Positions 1 to 5,696 of a stretch of DNA of 17,939 bases are shown piece after piece (the first letter of the stretch is position 1; each line of letters starts with the position of its first letter). The notes under the pieces are model-generated. The model was not told the origin of the DNA and searched no databases. It saw nothing but the letters and a program-made list of their open reading frames with translations. This stretch comes from Candidatus Bathyarchaeota archaeon (GTDB taxonomy: Archaea > Thermoproteota > Bathyarchaeia > RBG-16-48-13 > GCA-020355125). The position numbers and the translations under genes were made by a program. The stretch is from contig JAUWJG010000008.1 of assembly GCA_030607815.1 (NCBI GenBank), forward strand, positions 1 to 17,939. Reading direction: 5' to 3'.

Positions 1-141
1 CCCTATAGCTACAATTCTGGCCTTAGCAGAACCATGTTTTCCAGGTTTAGATCGTTCATATTCCACTATTTTACACGGCTCATTTTGGATTATGATATGA
101 TACCCTTTTTTCAGACTTCCTACCTCAGCTGGTCCACTCAT
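1..141 (-). CDS. eif5A: Translation factor aIF5A, N-terminal part (cut by window edge)
   Basis: This is the first 47 codons of archaeal translation factor 5A, which binds the ribosome and helps peptide-bond formation at difficult sequences such as proline runs. The translation begins MSGPAEVGSLKKGYHI and contains EPCKIVEYERSKPGKHGSAK. The lysine in the PGKHG loop is the residue that becomes hypusine or deoxyhypusine in this family. The match to the family start is close to residue-by-residue. The ATG at 141 is preceded by an AAGGGAT ribosome-binding site about five bases away. The gene lies downstream of the CooC-like gene on the same strand, but a TATA-like element near 187-201 suggests it has its own promoter. 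The C-terminal OB-fold is outside the window. Confidence 0.93.
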   Translation of the reverse strand, partial: MSGPAEVGSLKKGYHIIIQNEPCKIVEYERSKPGKHGSAKARIVAIG

Positions 142-186
142 TTTTATCCCTTAACAATCAAGCCCTTGTTACTATTAAGATTATCA

Positions 187-201
187 ATTAAGTTTTATGC
201 A
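187..201 (-). promoter_or_regulatory. Probable promoter of aIF5A
   Basis: On the minus strand this reads TGCATAAAACTTAA, an AT-rich TATA-like box about 50 bp upstream of the aIF5A ATG. That places a transcription start roughly 25 bp upstream of the ATG. It overlaps the stop end of the upstream gene's intergenic space. The assignment is by pattern only. Confidence 0.35.
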
Positions 202-208
202 ATCTTTT

Positions 209-967
209 TTAATACTTTGCTTCTTTCATAATTTTCTTAACTGAAATATATGCTGGAGACGTATTAGATAGCTCTAATAAAGATTTTCCTAGTAATCCAT
301 AATCTTCAACATCCTTATCATACACAATCTTTCCTAAGAACTTAAAATTCTTATTTGTTACCCTTGATTTTAACTTCTCAGGAAATCTATAACCTCCAAC
401 AACGTAAAAATTTTTAAATTCTATCCCAATCTCCATAGCAATCTTGTATGCTCTTTCAACATGTTCAAAAGATTTTTTTGAGGGATCTATTATATCAAAT
501 ATATCTTCCACCTCTGAGGTTATTCTCCTATTCAAATGTTCCAATCCAGCTGGAGAATCGATTAAAACATATTTATAGATCTTCCTCATTCTTTTCAATG
601 CTCTTTTTAAAGCAGCATTAGGTAGACAGTAACATCCCTCTATCCATTTTGGTCCAACAGCCATAAAATCAAAAAATTCCCCCTCATATAATCCTTTTTC
701 CCAAATCTTGCCCTCTATTCTCTCCGATGGCGGAATCCCAACCGTAGTACCTCCCTGTTGTAAAAAAGTTTCAAACAATAACTCAGAGATTGTCTTCTTT
801 TTCTCTTTTACAAGATCAACACCAACAATTTCTCCGAGATTTTGATCCGGATCAATATCCACTAGAAGAAGAGGAAGTTCCTCTATCTCAATGAAATACT
901 TTGTCATAAGAGCAACAAAACTGGTTTTTCCACTACCACCTCTACCCATACAAACTATTGTCTTCAT
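209..967 (-). CDS. CooC/MinD-like P-loop ATPase
   Basis: This is a SIMIBI-class ATPase most like CooC, the ATPase that helps insert nickel into carbon monoxide dehydrogenase. Visible motifs are a deviant Walker A (GRGGSGKT), DIDPDQNLG after the second strand, a C-x-C pair (GCYCLPNA, near residues 118-120 if counted from the longer start at 985), and DSPAGLEHLNRR, which resembles the CooC motif D-x-x-AGIEHL. In CooC the C-x-C pair binds metal at the dimer interface, and it is kept here. The signature lysine of the family (KGGxGK) is arginine in this protein. An ATG also exists at 985. I prefer 967 because the family usually begins directly at MK-x-(I/L)-V ahead of the P-loop, and GGAAG lies eight bases upstream. 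No CODH gene is visible in the window, so the client protein is unknown. It could be a CooC paralogue for another nickel enzyme. Confidence 0.82.
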   Translation of the reverse strand: MKTIVCMGRGGSGKTSFVALMTKYFIEIEELPLLLVDIDPDQNLGEIVGVDLVKEKKKTISELLFETFLQQGGTTVGIPPSERIEGKIWEKGLYEGEFFDFMAVGPKWIEGCYCLPNAALKRALKRMRKIYKYVLIDSPAGLEHLNRRITSEVEDIFDIIDPSKKSFEHVERAYKIAMEIGIEFKNFYVVGGYRFPEKLKSRVTNKNFKFLGKIVYDKDVEDYGLLGKSLLELSNTSPAYISVKKIMKEAKY

Positions 968-1133
968 ACAATCTTCTTCCTTCATTACAATAAATAATAA
1001 AATAATTTTTATTAACGAAATTTGATATAATCAATGAAATATTCTGTACATTGTTTCTTTCGACAATGATTTATTATTTCATCTACTCTTTTTTCCTAAT
1101 CTTAATTAAAATCTTTTATATTTTACTTAGATT

Positions 1134-1925
1134 TTAGATTCTTTTTTGTTTATCTTTAATACTTAAAATTTTGACAGCTTCGTTAGCAACTTTTATACAT
1201 TCTTTTTCTCCTGCACCCGGTTTAAACTTTTTTGTATATCGATTTGCATAAACCGCGCATATAGCCCCTGCTCTCAATTTGAAAATGCTAGATAAAATAA
1301 ATAGTGTAGCACATTCCATCTCGAAATTTAGAACATTTGCCATACGAAGACTTGGAATGAGCTCTTCTTTTGTTCCATCCTTATAACCTTGGAAGGCTGA
1401 TCTAGCTTGTCCAGCATAGAAATCTGTAGTTGTTGCAGTGATTCCAACATGATAATTAACCCCTAGATCTTCTGCAGCTTCAATAAGTGCCTGTAATACT
1501 TCATAATTGGCAACAGCTGGATATTCTACTCTAATGTAGTCTTGACTTGTTCCGTCTAGGCGAACAGCGGCTGTGGATATTATAAGATCTCCACATTCAA
1601 TATTTTCCTGAATGGCTCCTGTACTTCCTACTCTTATGAAGTTCTCAACACCAATATTAGCTGCTTCATTAACTACTATTGCCATACTTGAAGGACCAAT
1701 TCCACTTGAAATAGCGGAAAGTTTAACATTTTTATATTTACCCGTAAAAGATCTAAATTCTCTATGATGCGTTATCTCTTTTGCTTCATCCCAGTAATTC
1801 GCGATCTTTTCAACTCTTTTCGGGTCTCCAGGAACAAGTAAATATTTTGAGAGATCCCCAGCTTTACAATTTATGTGGTACTGCCTTTCTTCATTTGCTG
1901 GCCATTCCATTGAAGAATCATCCAT
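1134..1925 (-). CDS. udp: Uridine phosphorylase (nucleoside phosphorylase family)
   Basis: The enzyme cleaves uridine with phosphate to uracil and ribose-1-phosphate (pyrimidine salvage, cytosol). Conserved features in order are the phosphate-binding VPGDPKR near the N-terminus, SSGIGPSSM, RVGSTGAIQ, the FYAGQAR segment whose Q and R mark uracil-specific members, and FEMECATLF with the ribose-binding ME pair. The length of about 263 residues is normal. An in-frame GTG exists at 1934. The ATG at 1925 is preferred because AGGGTGA sits just upstream at good spacing. A TATATAAAA box lies about 45 bp upstream. It is transcribed divergently from the PLP enzyme at 2030. A close relative with a different nucleoside preference is possible, but the Q-x-R motif favours uridine. 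Confidence 0.88.
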   Translation of the reverse strand: MDDSSMEWPANEERQYHINCKAGDLSKYLLVPGDPKRVEKIANYWDEAKEITHHREFRSFTGKYKNVKLSAISSGIGPSSMAIVVNEAANIGVENFIRVGSTGAIQENIECGDLIISTAAVRLDGTSQDYIRVEYPAVANYEVLQALIEAAEDLGVNYHVGITATTTDFYAGQARSAFQGYKDGTKEELIPSLRMANVLNFEMECATLFILSSIFKLRAGAICAVYANRYTKKFKPGAGEKECIKVANEAVKILSIKDKQKRI

Positions 1926-1961
1926 TTTTTTCACCCTATAATTAATGAATTCATTTAAATT

Positions 1962-1975
1962 ATTATTTTTATATA
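1962..1975 (-). promoter_or_regulatory. TATA box of the uridine phosphorylase gene
   Basis: The minus strand reads CTATATAAAAATAAT, a near-ideal archaeal TATA box. A start about 25 bp downstream (near 1945) gives a short leader that still includes the AGGGTGA ribosome-binding site before the ATG at 1925. Confidence 0.6.
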
Positions 1976-2029
1976 GAATTATCCCAATTCATTATTAAAC
2001 ACTAACCTCACTCTATTAATTGATGTTAC

Positions 2030-3154
2030 ATGAATATGTATCCGATAGGTAAATCTATACAGGAAATTAAGACTCCTGCGTTACTCTTGGACTTGGACAA
2101 ATTCCATTGGAATATAAAGAAAATGTTCAAGTTCGCAAAACAAGTTGGTATTAATGTAAGACCTCACGCGAAAACCTTTAAATCTGCAGCTATATGCAAT
2201 AAACTTTTGGAAGCGGGCGCAATAGGTTTAATGACTCAGAAGCTTGGAGAGGCTGAGGCTTTGCTCAATGCTGGAGTTCTTTATGGCGATAAGAATATTC
2301 TTATCAGTCAAGAGTTAGCTGATCCAGGAAAAATAGAACGGTTAGTTGGTATGAACGTTGCTATGGGGGAGTCAAAAGTATTAGTTGCGATCGACAATGT
2401 AGCTGCTGCTGAGCTTCTATCAAAAGCAGCTCTTAGATGGGGTATTAAACAACATGTCATAATTGAGCTATCACATGGGCGATGTGGAACAATACCTGGT
2501 AAACCATCTGTTGACTTGGCGAAGAAGATCGTGAACCTGAAAGGCTTGAAATTCAGGGGTTTATATGGCTACGAGGGTCCGGTGAATATGAAACTTGCCC
2601 TCCAGAGGAATAAGCTCACAGTAGACACGGCTAATATGATTAGGGACGTTGGTATAGATGTAGAAATTGTTAGTGCTGGATCTACGGGAACATACACAGT
2701 GACGGGTACATATTCAGGTATTACAGAGATAGAACCCGGTTCTTTTGTGTTTGGGGTTGGTCCTGAAGGTTCAGGATATGGATTCAAAACAGTGAATGAT
2801 GTTCACTTTAAGTCTTCGCTTTCAGTTCTCACGCAAATTATTGGCTGTAACTTCTCTGATAGAGTTATTACAGATGCTGGATTGAAGGTGATGTCGTCAG
2901 GTTTTGGTTCACCACTTGTAAGAATGGATGGAGAAATAATAGACTGTGATGGCGTTAGTCTCTCTGAAGAACATGGGACGGTTTTATTTAAGGAAAGAAG
3001 TGTATTACGGAAGAAGTTAAAGTGGGGTCAAAAGTTAGAATTTATCCCAAGCCACTGTTGCACTTGCGTAAGCTTACATGATAATCTATTTGTTATCAAA
3101 GATAAGAAATTAGCTGCTGTATGGCCAATCACGACTAGAGGTAAATATTACTAA
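2030..3154 (+). CDS. PLP enzyme, D-threonine aldolase / D-serine dehydratase family
   Basis: This is a fold-type III (alanine racemase-like) PLP enzyme of 374 residues. The N-terminal barrel starts with IKTPALLLDLDKF, and RPHAKTFKS carries the likely PLP lysine (K48). GAIGLMTQKLGEAEAL and SAGSTGT follow, the latter a phosphate-binding region. The C-terminal beta domain ends in IPSHCCTCVSLHDN, giving an H-x-C pair (H342, C344). Eukaryotic D-serine dehydratases bind zinc through an equivalent His/Cys pair, and D-threonine aldolases use a similar site for a divalent metal. The reaction is therefore either cleavage of a D-3-hydroxy amino acid to glycine plus aldehyde, or dehydration of D-serine. 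Sequence alone does not decide. A second ATG lies at 2036. No strong ribosome-binding site is visible. The gene is divergent from the uridine phosphorylase, and an oligo-T run follows about 100 bp past the stop. Confidence 0.85.
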   Translation: MNMYPIGKSIQEIKTPALLLDLDKFHWNIKKMFKFAKQVGINVRPHAKTFKSAAICNKLLEAGAIGLMTQKLGEAEALLNAGVLYGDKNILISQELADPGKIERLVGMNVAMGESKVLVAIDNVAAAELLSKAALRWGIKQHVIIELSHGRCGTIPGKPSVDLAKKIVNLKGLKFRGLYGYEGPVNMKLALQRNKLTVDTANMIRDVGIDVEIVSAGSTGTYTVTGTYSGITEIEPGSFVFGVGPEGSGYGFKTVNDVHFKSSLSVLTQIIGCNFSDRVITDAGLKVMSSGFGSPLVRMDGEIIDCDGVSLSEEHGTVLFKERSVLRKKLKWGQKLEFIPSHCCTCVSLHDNLFVIKDKKLAAVWPITTRGKYY

Positions 3155-3251
3155 GTTCTCTGAAATATCACAAGCAATAAATTTTCAGTTATCTTAAATT
3201 ATGATCCTATACTTGATTCACTTCACAGTGATTATTTCTCGAGATTTTTCC

Positions 3252-3260
3252 TTTTTTTTT
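3252..3260 (+). terminator. Oligo-T terminator after the PLP-enzyme gene
   Basis: Nine consecutive T residues lie on the plus strand about 98 bp after the stop at 3154. Archaeal RNA polymerase terminates at such runs without a hairpin. This is the first long T run after the gene and lies before the convergent tRNA-Asp. Confidence 0.5.
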
Positions 3261-3300
3261 ATTTTACTGTTAAATATTCCATATCTTATTTTCGAAAGAG

Positions 3301-3305
3301 AAAAA
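3301..3305 (-). terminator. Oligo-T terminator of tRNA-Asp
   Basis: The minus strand reads G73-C-TTTTT directly after the tRNA 3' end, a short T run suited to archaeal termination. CCA is not encoded here. Confidence 0.4.
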
Positions 3306-3306
3306 G

Positions 3307-3415
3307 CGCCCTGGCCGGGATTTGAACCCGGGTCGATCGGGCGACAGCCGAACATACTATTCCAGTGAAAAGAGACTGGTCCTCCTTCTTCATGACCGGA
3401 CTATACTACCAGGGC
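3307..3415 (-). tRNA. tRNA-Asp (GTC) with an intron in the D-loop
   Basis: On the minus strand the acceptor GCCCTGG pairs with CCAGGGC, with discriminator G73. The T arm is CCGGG-TTCAAAT-CCCGG. The anticodon arm is TTCGG-CTGTCGC-CCGAT with anticodon GTC at 3345-3343. The D-stem only forms if about 34 nt are removed: GTAT (3409-3406 region) then pairs with GTAT at 3357-3354. The mature RNA would be 75 nt with the GTCCGGTCAA-type D-loop usual for archaeal tRNA-Asp. The first anticodon-stem pair would be a T-T mismatch. CCA is not encoded. Identity as Asp is very secure; the exact intron ends are inferred from folding. Confidence 0.9.
3359..3392 (-). other. Intron of tRNA-Asp, D-loop position (about 20b/21)
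   Basis: The predicted intron is 34 nt. Its fold is a relaxed bulge-helix-bulge. TCCGGT (3400-3395, exon) pairs with ACTGGA (3366-3361, intron). The bulge C-A^T (3394-3392) is at the 5' junction and A-T^A (3360-3358) at the 3' junction. GAAGA (3391-3387) pairs with TTTTC (3371-3367) inside the intron. The helix between the bulges has six pairs instead of four, and two exon bases (A14, G15) stay unpaired next to the D-stem, so this is not the strict motif. Confidence 0.68.
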
Positions 3416-3440
3416 TTACCGTTAGTAACATTAAACTCAT

Positions 3441-3450
3441 AAATATATCT
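3441..3450 (-). promoter_or_regulatory. TATA element for tRNA-Asp
   Basis: The minus strand has GATATATTTATGAG about 26-35 bp upstream of the tRNA 5' end, the usual distance for an archaeal TATA box. Assigned by pattern and position. Confidence 0.4.
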
Positions 3451-3601
3451 TGCCTTGTTTAAATATTTTCTAACCTTCTTTTTTAAAAAGTTATGTAGTA
3501 AAAAAACTCTAAAATATGTTGAACTTAATCTCTTTTATTATTTTAATAATCTCGGATAATCTTTACAAATAAATATAACCTCCTCTCTTTACCTTTCATA
3601 T

Positions 3602-3724
3602 CCCGCGGTAGCTCAGCCTGGTAGAGCTTCCGGCTGTAGACATTTACCCTATGGTAAGAGTTATTCAGCTACTAGGCGTACAGAAACCGGATTGTCGGGT
3701 GTTCAACTCGCCCCCGCGGGACCA
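3602..3724 (+). tRNA. tRNA-Tyr (GTA) with canonical 37/38 intron, CCA encoded
   Basis: The acceptor CCCGCGG pairs with CCGCGGG. The C1-G72 first pair is the archaeal tyrosine identity element. The D arm is GCTC...GAGC. The anticodon stem is TCCGG/CCGGA with loop CTGTAGA (GTA at 3636-3638). The T arm is GGGTG-TTCAACT-CGCCC, with A73 at 3721 followed by an encoded CCA (3722-3724). Removing the 46-nt intron leaves a regular 74-nt body. An AT-rich element near 3565-3577 could be the promoter, and TTTTT at 3731-3735 could terminate transcription. Confidence 0.95.
3640..3685 (+). other. Intron of tRNA-Tyr, position 37/38
   Basis: This 46-nt intron is bounded by a bulge-helix-bulge. CTGT (3634-3637, loop bases 32-35) pairs with ACAG (3680-3683). 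The three-base bulges are A-G^A (3638-3640) and A-A^A (3684-3686). The flanking helix is the anticodon stem TCCGG/CCGGA. The helix on the intron side is poor, but an internal TTACC/GGTAA hairpin is present. Confidence 0.85.
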
Positions 3725-3837
3725 TAATCCTTTTTAAGCTATACTTCTAGATAATTTCAAAAAAACTTAAAACTAGATTGAACACTTTACTACACATAAC
3801 CTAAGGGGGCCCGTAGCTCAGAAAGGAAGAGCATCGG

Positions 3838-3870
3838 TAAGGGATTAACGAAAGGTATACTCTTGATGAA
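3838..3870 (+). other. Intron 1 of tRNA-Lys, anticodon-stem position 30/31
   Basis: This 33-nt intron has a complete strict bulge-helix-bulge. The outer helix is AAGAG (3827-3831) with CTTTT (3872-3876). The four-pair central helix is CATC (3832-3835) with GATG (3865-3868). The three-base bulges are G-G^T (3836-3838) and A-A^A (3869-3871). The inner helix is AAGGG (3839-3843) with CTCTT (3860-3864). Each flanking helix has one G-T pair. Position 30/31 is non-canonical. Confidence 0.85.
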
Positions 3871-3877
3871 ACTTTTA

Positions 3878-3890
3878 TCTTCTGGAAGAA
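3878..3890 (+). other. Intron 2 of tRNA-Lys, canonical position 37/38
   Basis: This is a 13-nt mini-intron. After intron 1 is removed, CTTT (3872-3875) pairs with GAAG (3885-3888, one G-T), with bulges T-A^T (3876-3878) and A-A^A (3889-3891) beside the rebuilt anticodon stem TCGGA/TCCGG. The intron is too short for an inner helix, so this is a bulge-helix-loop form. Confidence 0.75.
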
Positions 3891-3938
3891 ATCCGGTGGT
3901 CGCGGGTTCAATTCCCGCCGGGCTCGCCATCTAATTCA

Positions 3939-3946
3939 TTTTTTTT
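3939..3946 (+). terminator. Oligo-T terminator of tRNA-Lys
   Basis: Eight T residues begin ten bases after the encoded CCA, a typical simple archaeal termination signal. Confidence 0.5.
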
Positions 3947-4504
3947 CATCAAACTCGGTCGCTTTACATATTTTTAATATACTATATTTTAATAATAACG
4001 TTGATTTCATCATATGCGATTGAACGAAAAAGAAGACTTTAGAATAAACCTAAAAACTTGTCATTTCTCGTCTTTTACAATCTCAAAACAGTTTTACAAA
4101 CCTAATTTTCACTTATTTTTTTTGTTTACTAGGGCATATTTAAATGAGTGATCTACAAAAAGGTTAAACGTTTTTCTTCTAATACGCAACTGGTGAACAT
4201 AATTGTTATGACAAATATGTACTTAAATTGTATAGATATTAAATATAATTAATCTTCATTTTTATAGTATAATTTTTAACGATTGTTAAACAAAGATTAA
4301 ACGTGAGATGAACACAGAGTAACCGTTGGTGAATACAAATAACATCCGTTAGTGAAATCCACAAAAATAATTCTCTTTTTTTACGGTTTATCTCTATTCG
4401 ACTTTGGGTAATCTTAACGACTTTTTTTGTTAGTAGAGGGAAATTTCTAAGTAAGGCTAAAAGTTATTCATCAAATAATTATCATTAAACTTAAGGTGTG
4501 AATT
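3947..4504. other. Non-coding AT-rich stretch, nothing recognised
   Basis: About 560 bp with no ORF of useful length, no tRNA fold and no rRNA or CRISPR pattern that I can see. Three weak look-alike segments containing GGTGAA or AGTGAA (near 4192, 4328 and 4353) are noted, but they are too short and too diverged to call a repeat. Confidence 0.6.
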
Positions 4505-4786
4505 GTGCACGTTAGACTCCGCGTCCTTGTTTCTGGTTGGGTTCAAGGCGTTTTTTTCAGGTCGGAAACTAAAAGAGAGGCGGAGAAACGAGGTGTGAAG
4601 GGTTGGGTAAGAAACCTTTATGATGGTAGAGTTGAAGCTGTTCTTGAGGGGGAAGAGGAAGCGGTTAAAAAAATTATTGAGTTTTGTCGAAAAGGCACCC
4701 ACCATGCTAGAGTCAAAGACGTAGAGCTAAAATGGGAGGACTACAAGGGAGAATTTCGAGGCTTCAAAATAAAATGGACTGTATAG
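4505..4786 (+). CDS. acyP: Acylphosphatase
   Basis: This small cytosolic enzyme of 93 residues hydrolyses acyl-phosphates such as carbamoyl- or acetyl-phosphate. The first family motif, SGWVQGVFFR (residues 10-19), carries the phosphate-binding arginine. The second, GWVRNLYDGRVE, carries the catalytic asparagine. The length and the C-terminal GFKIKW strand are normal. The start is GTG at 4505, directly before HVRLRVLVSG as the family expects, with AAGGTG just upstream. It is convergent with the YwbE-family gene 27 bp away. Both are clearly GC-richer than the surrounding DNA. Confidence 0.93.
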   Translation: MHVRLRVLVSGWVQGVFFRSETKREAEKRGVKGWVRNLYDGRVEAVLEGEEEAVKKIIEFCRKGTHHARVKDVELKWEDYKGEFRGFKIKWTV

Positions 4787-4813
4787 CGTGCGTAGGTCAA
4801 CCAAGCTGCTAAA

Positions 4814-5011
4814 TTATTTTATTATTGATTGTACTCTACCGACTTTGCCGTCTGTAAGTCTTACCTTGATTCCGTGGGGATGCGTTGAGCTGTTGGTGAG
4901 TATATCCTTGACGATACCCTCTGTCAATTTACCGCTTCGCTGGTGCTGCTTCAAGACAATTTTTACGTGGATGCCCGGCTTGATCCGGCTCCTCTCTTGA
5001 TTAGGCTGCAT
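4814..5011 (-). CDS. YwbE-family (DUF2196) small protein
   Basis: A 65-residue protein whose sequence matches the conserved YwbE family: RSRIKPGIHVKIVLKQHQRSG, then GIVKDILTNSSTHPHGIKVRL and GKVGRVQSI. The family occurs in bacteria and archaea and is probably a small beta-barrel. The function is unknown to me. No strong ribosome-binding site is visible, and a short AGCC-ATATA-GGCT hairpin (5015-5027) lies just ahead of the ATG. GC content is about 48-50 percent over much of the gene, well above its flanks, as for the convergent acylphosphatase. Confidence 0.85.
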   Translation of the reverse strand: MQPNQERSRIKPGIHVKIVLKQHQRSGKLTEGIVKDILTNSSTHPHGIKVRLTDGKVGRVQSIIK

Positions 5012-5173
5012 TTCTAGCCATATAGGCTTCGTGGCTTATAGGTCGTTTGCACTAGCTAGCTAAATCTATCCCCTCTCGGAACCTAGGCTTCAGTTTATGT
5101 ATTTAACTTTTTTATAATTGAATAGAAACTATAAATTACTGGGATAATTAACATTTTGTCATTTTTTCTCATA

Positions 5174-5430
5174 TTATTTTTGATCACTGCAACCATTCGG
5201 AAGAGTTTTCTTGAGGAGTCTCCTTACCATGTTGGTTATGTAAGCGTTCATTGATTTATAGCGAGTTCTAGATGTTCCTAGATAAATCTTCTAATATCCT
5301 CAGGAATTGAGATTATCCTTCTCTCGGCATTATATCCACTCTCCTGTCTAACATCCGGAGCAAATAAGTCTGCTATAATCTTAAATTTTACAGTGAATTT
5401 AGTCAGATTGACGGTGAAATCGTGAAATGG
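5174..5430 (-). pseudogene. Possible decayed ORF, two frames joined by a shift
   Basis: On the minus strand, 5430-5278 is open for 50 codons with no start codon and reads as plausible protein, including KIIADLFAPDVRQESGYN and RRIISIPEDIRRFI, then a stop. A second frame overlapping it (open 5290-5174) continues with YLGTSRTRYKSMNAYITNMV and RRLLKKTLPNG. Joining the two in the 5290-5278 overlap gives one continuous polypeptide of roughly 80 residues. I do not recognise the family. The second half has the feel of a small helical DNA-binding domain, which is a guess. It lies beside the integrase and could be a remnant of the same element. Confidence 0.3.
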
Positions 5431-5550
5431 TTAGAGAAGTTTGAAAACTGTATGGAGGAATTAGAAATGCGTGAAAAAAAATCGGAAGAAGACCTAAATA
5501 TGTTGAAAAATTTGAACTATATCAGTTTAAGAGCATTATATTCGCCTTAA
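5422..5550 (+). CDS. Short hypothetical ORF, possible gene remnant
   Basis: 42 codons from a GTG. The translation is charged and helical (KWLEKFENCMEELEMREKKS, then EEDLNMLKNLNYISLRALYS). The frame is open further upstream to about 5370 without a start codon. It could be a fragment of a coiled-coil protein, a small real gene, or chance. There is no ribosome-binding site. It overlaps the start of the decayed minus-strand ORF by a few bases, so at most one of the two readings is coding there. Confidence 0.2.
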   Translation: MKWLEKFENCMEELEMREKKSEEDLNMLKNLNYISLRALYSP

Positions 5551-5696
5551 TCGATTGAAGCATTTTAATACCTCACCAATTAGTTGACATCCATAAATGA
5601 ACCTGCTACGATAAAATATAGATAAATTAGAAATATGCTAGTTTATTTTCTCGCCTTAGCTTTCAAATCGTGCCTAAAAGATTTTATTTTTCTCTG

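Larger units (their letters stand above)
3807..3929 (+). tRNA. tRNA-Lys (TTT) with two introns, CCA encoded
   Basis: The acceptor GGGCCCG pairs with CGGGCTC (one G-T wobble), with G73 at 3926 and encoded CCA at 3927-3929. The D arm is GCTC-AGAAAGGAA-GAGC and the T arm GCGGG-TTCAATT-CCCGC. The variable segment TGGTC is like other archaeal tRNA-Lys. No anticodon arm exists in the contiguous sequence. Removing 3838-3870 and 3878-3890 gives stem TCGGA/TCCGG, loop CTTTTAA and anticodon TTT (3874-3876), for a 74-nt mature body. Lysine identity rests on the anticodon plus the typical GGGCCCGTAGCTCAG start and CCGGTGGTCGCGGG segment. Confidence 0.92.

Noticed and set aside
3859..3866. A CTCTTGA segment inside tRNA-Lys intron 1 that resembles a Lys(CTT) anticodon loop
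   Set aside because: It pairs as the inner helix (AAGGG with CTCTT) of the intron 1 bulge-helix-bulge. Using it as anticodon gives no acceptable splice motif.
4185..4365. Three look-alike segments containing GGTGAA/AGTGAA, possible short repeats
   Set aside because: They share fewer than ten bases with irregular spacing, so they are not a CRISPR or defined repeat.
5015..5060. Possible structured RNA leader or riboswitch ahead of the YwbE-family gene
   Set aside because: Only a four-pair hairpin and short palindromes are visible, too little to call a regulatory RNA.
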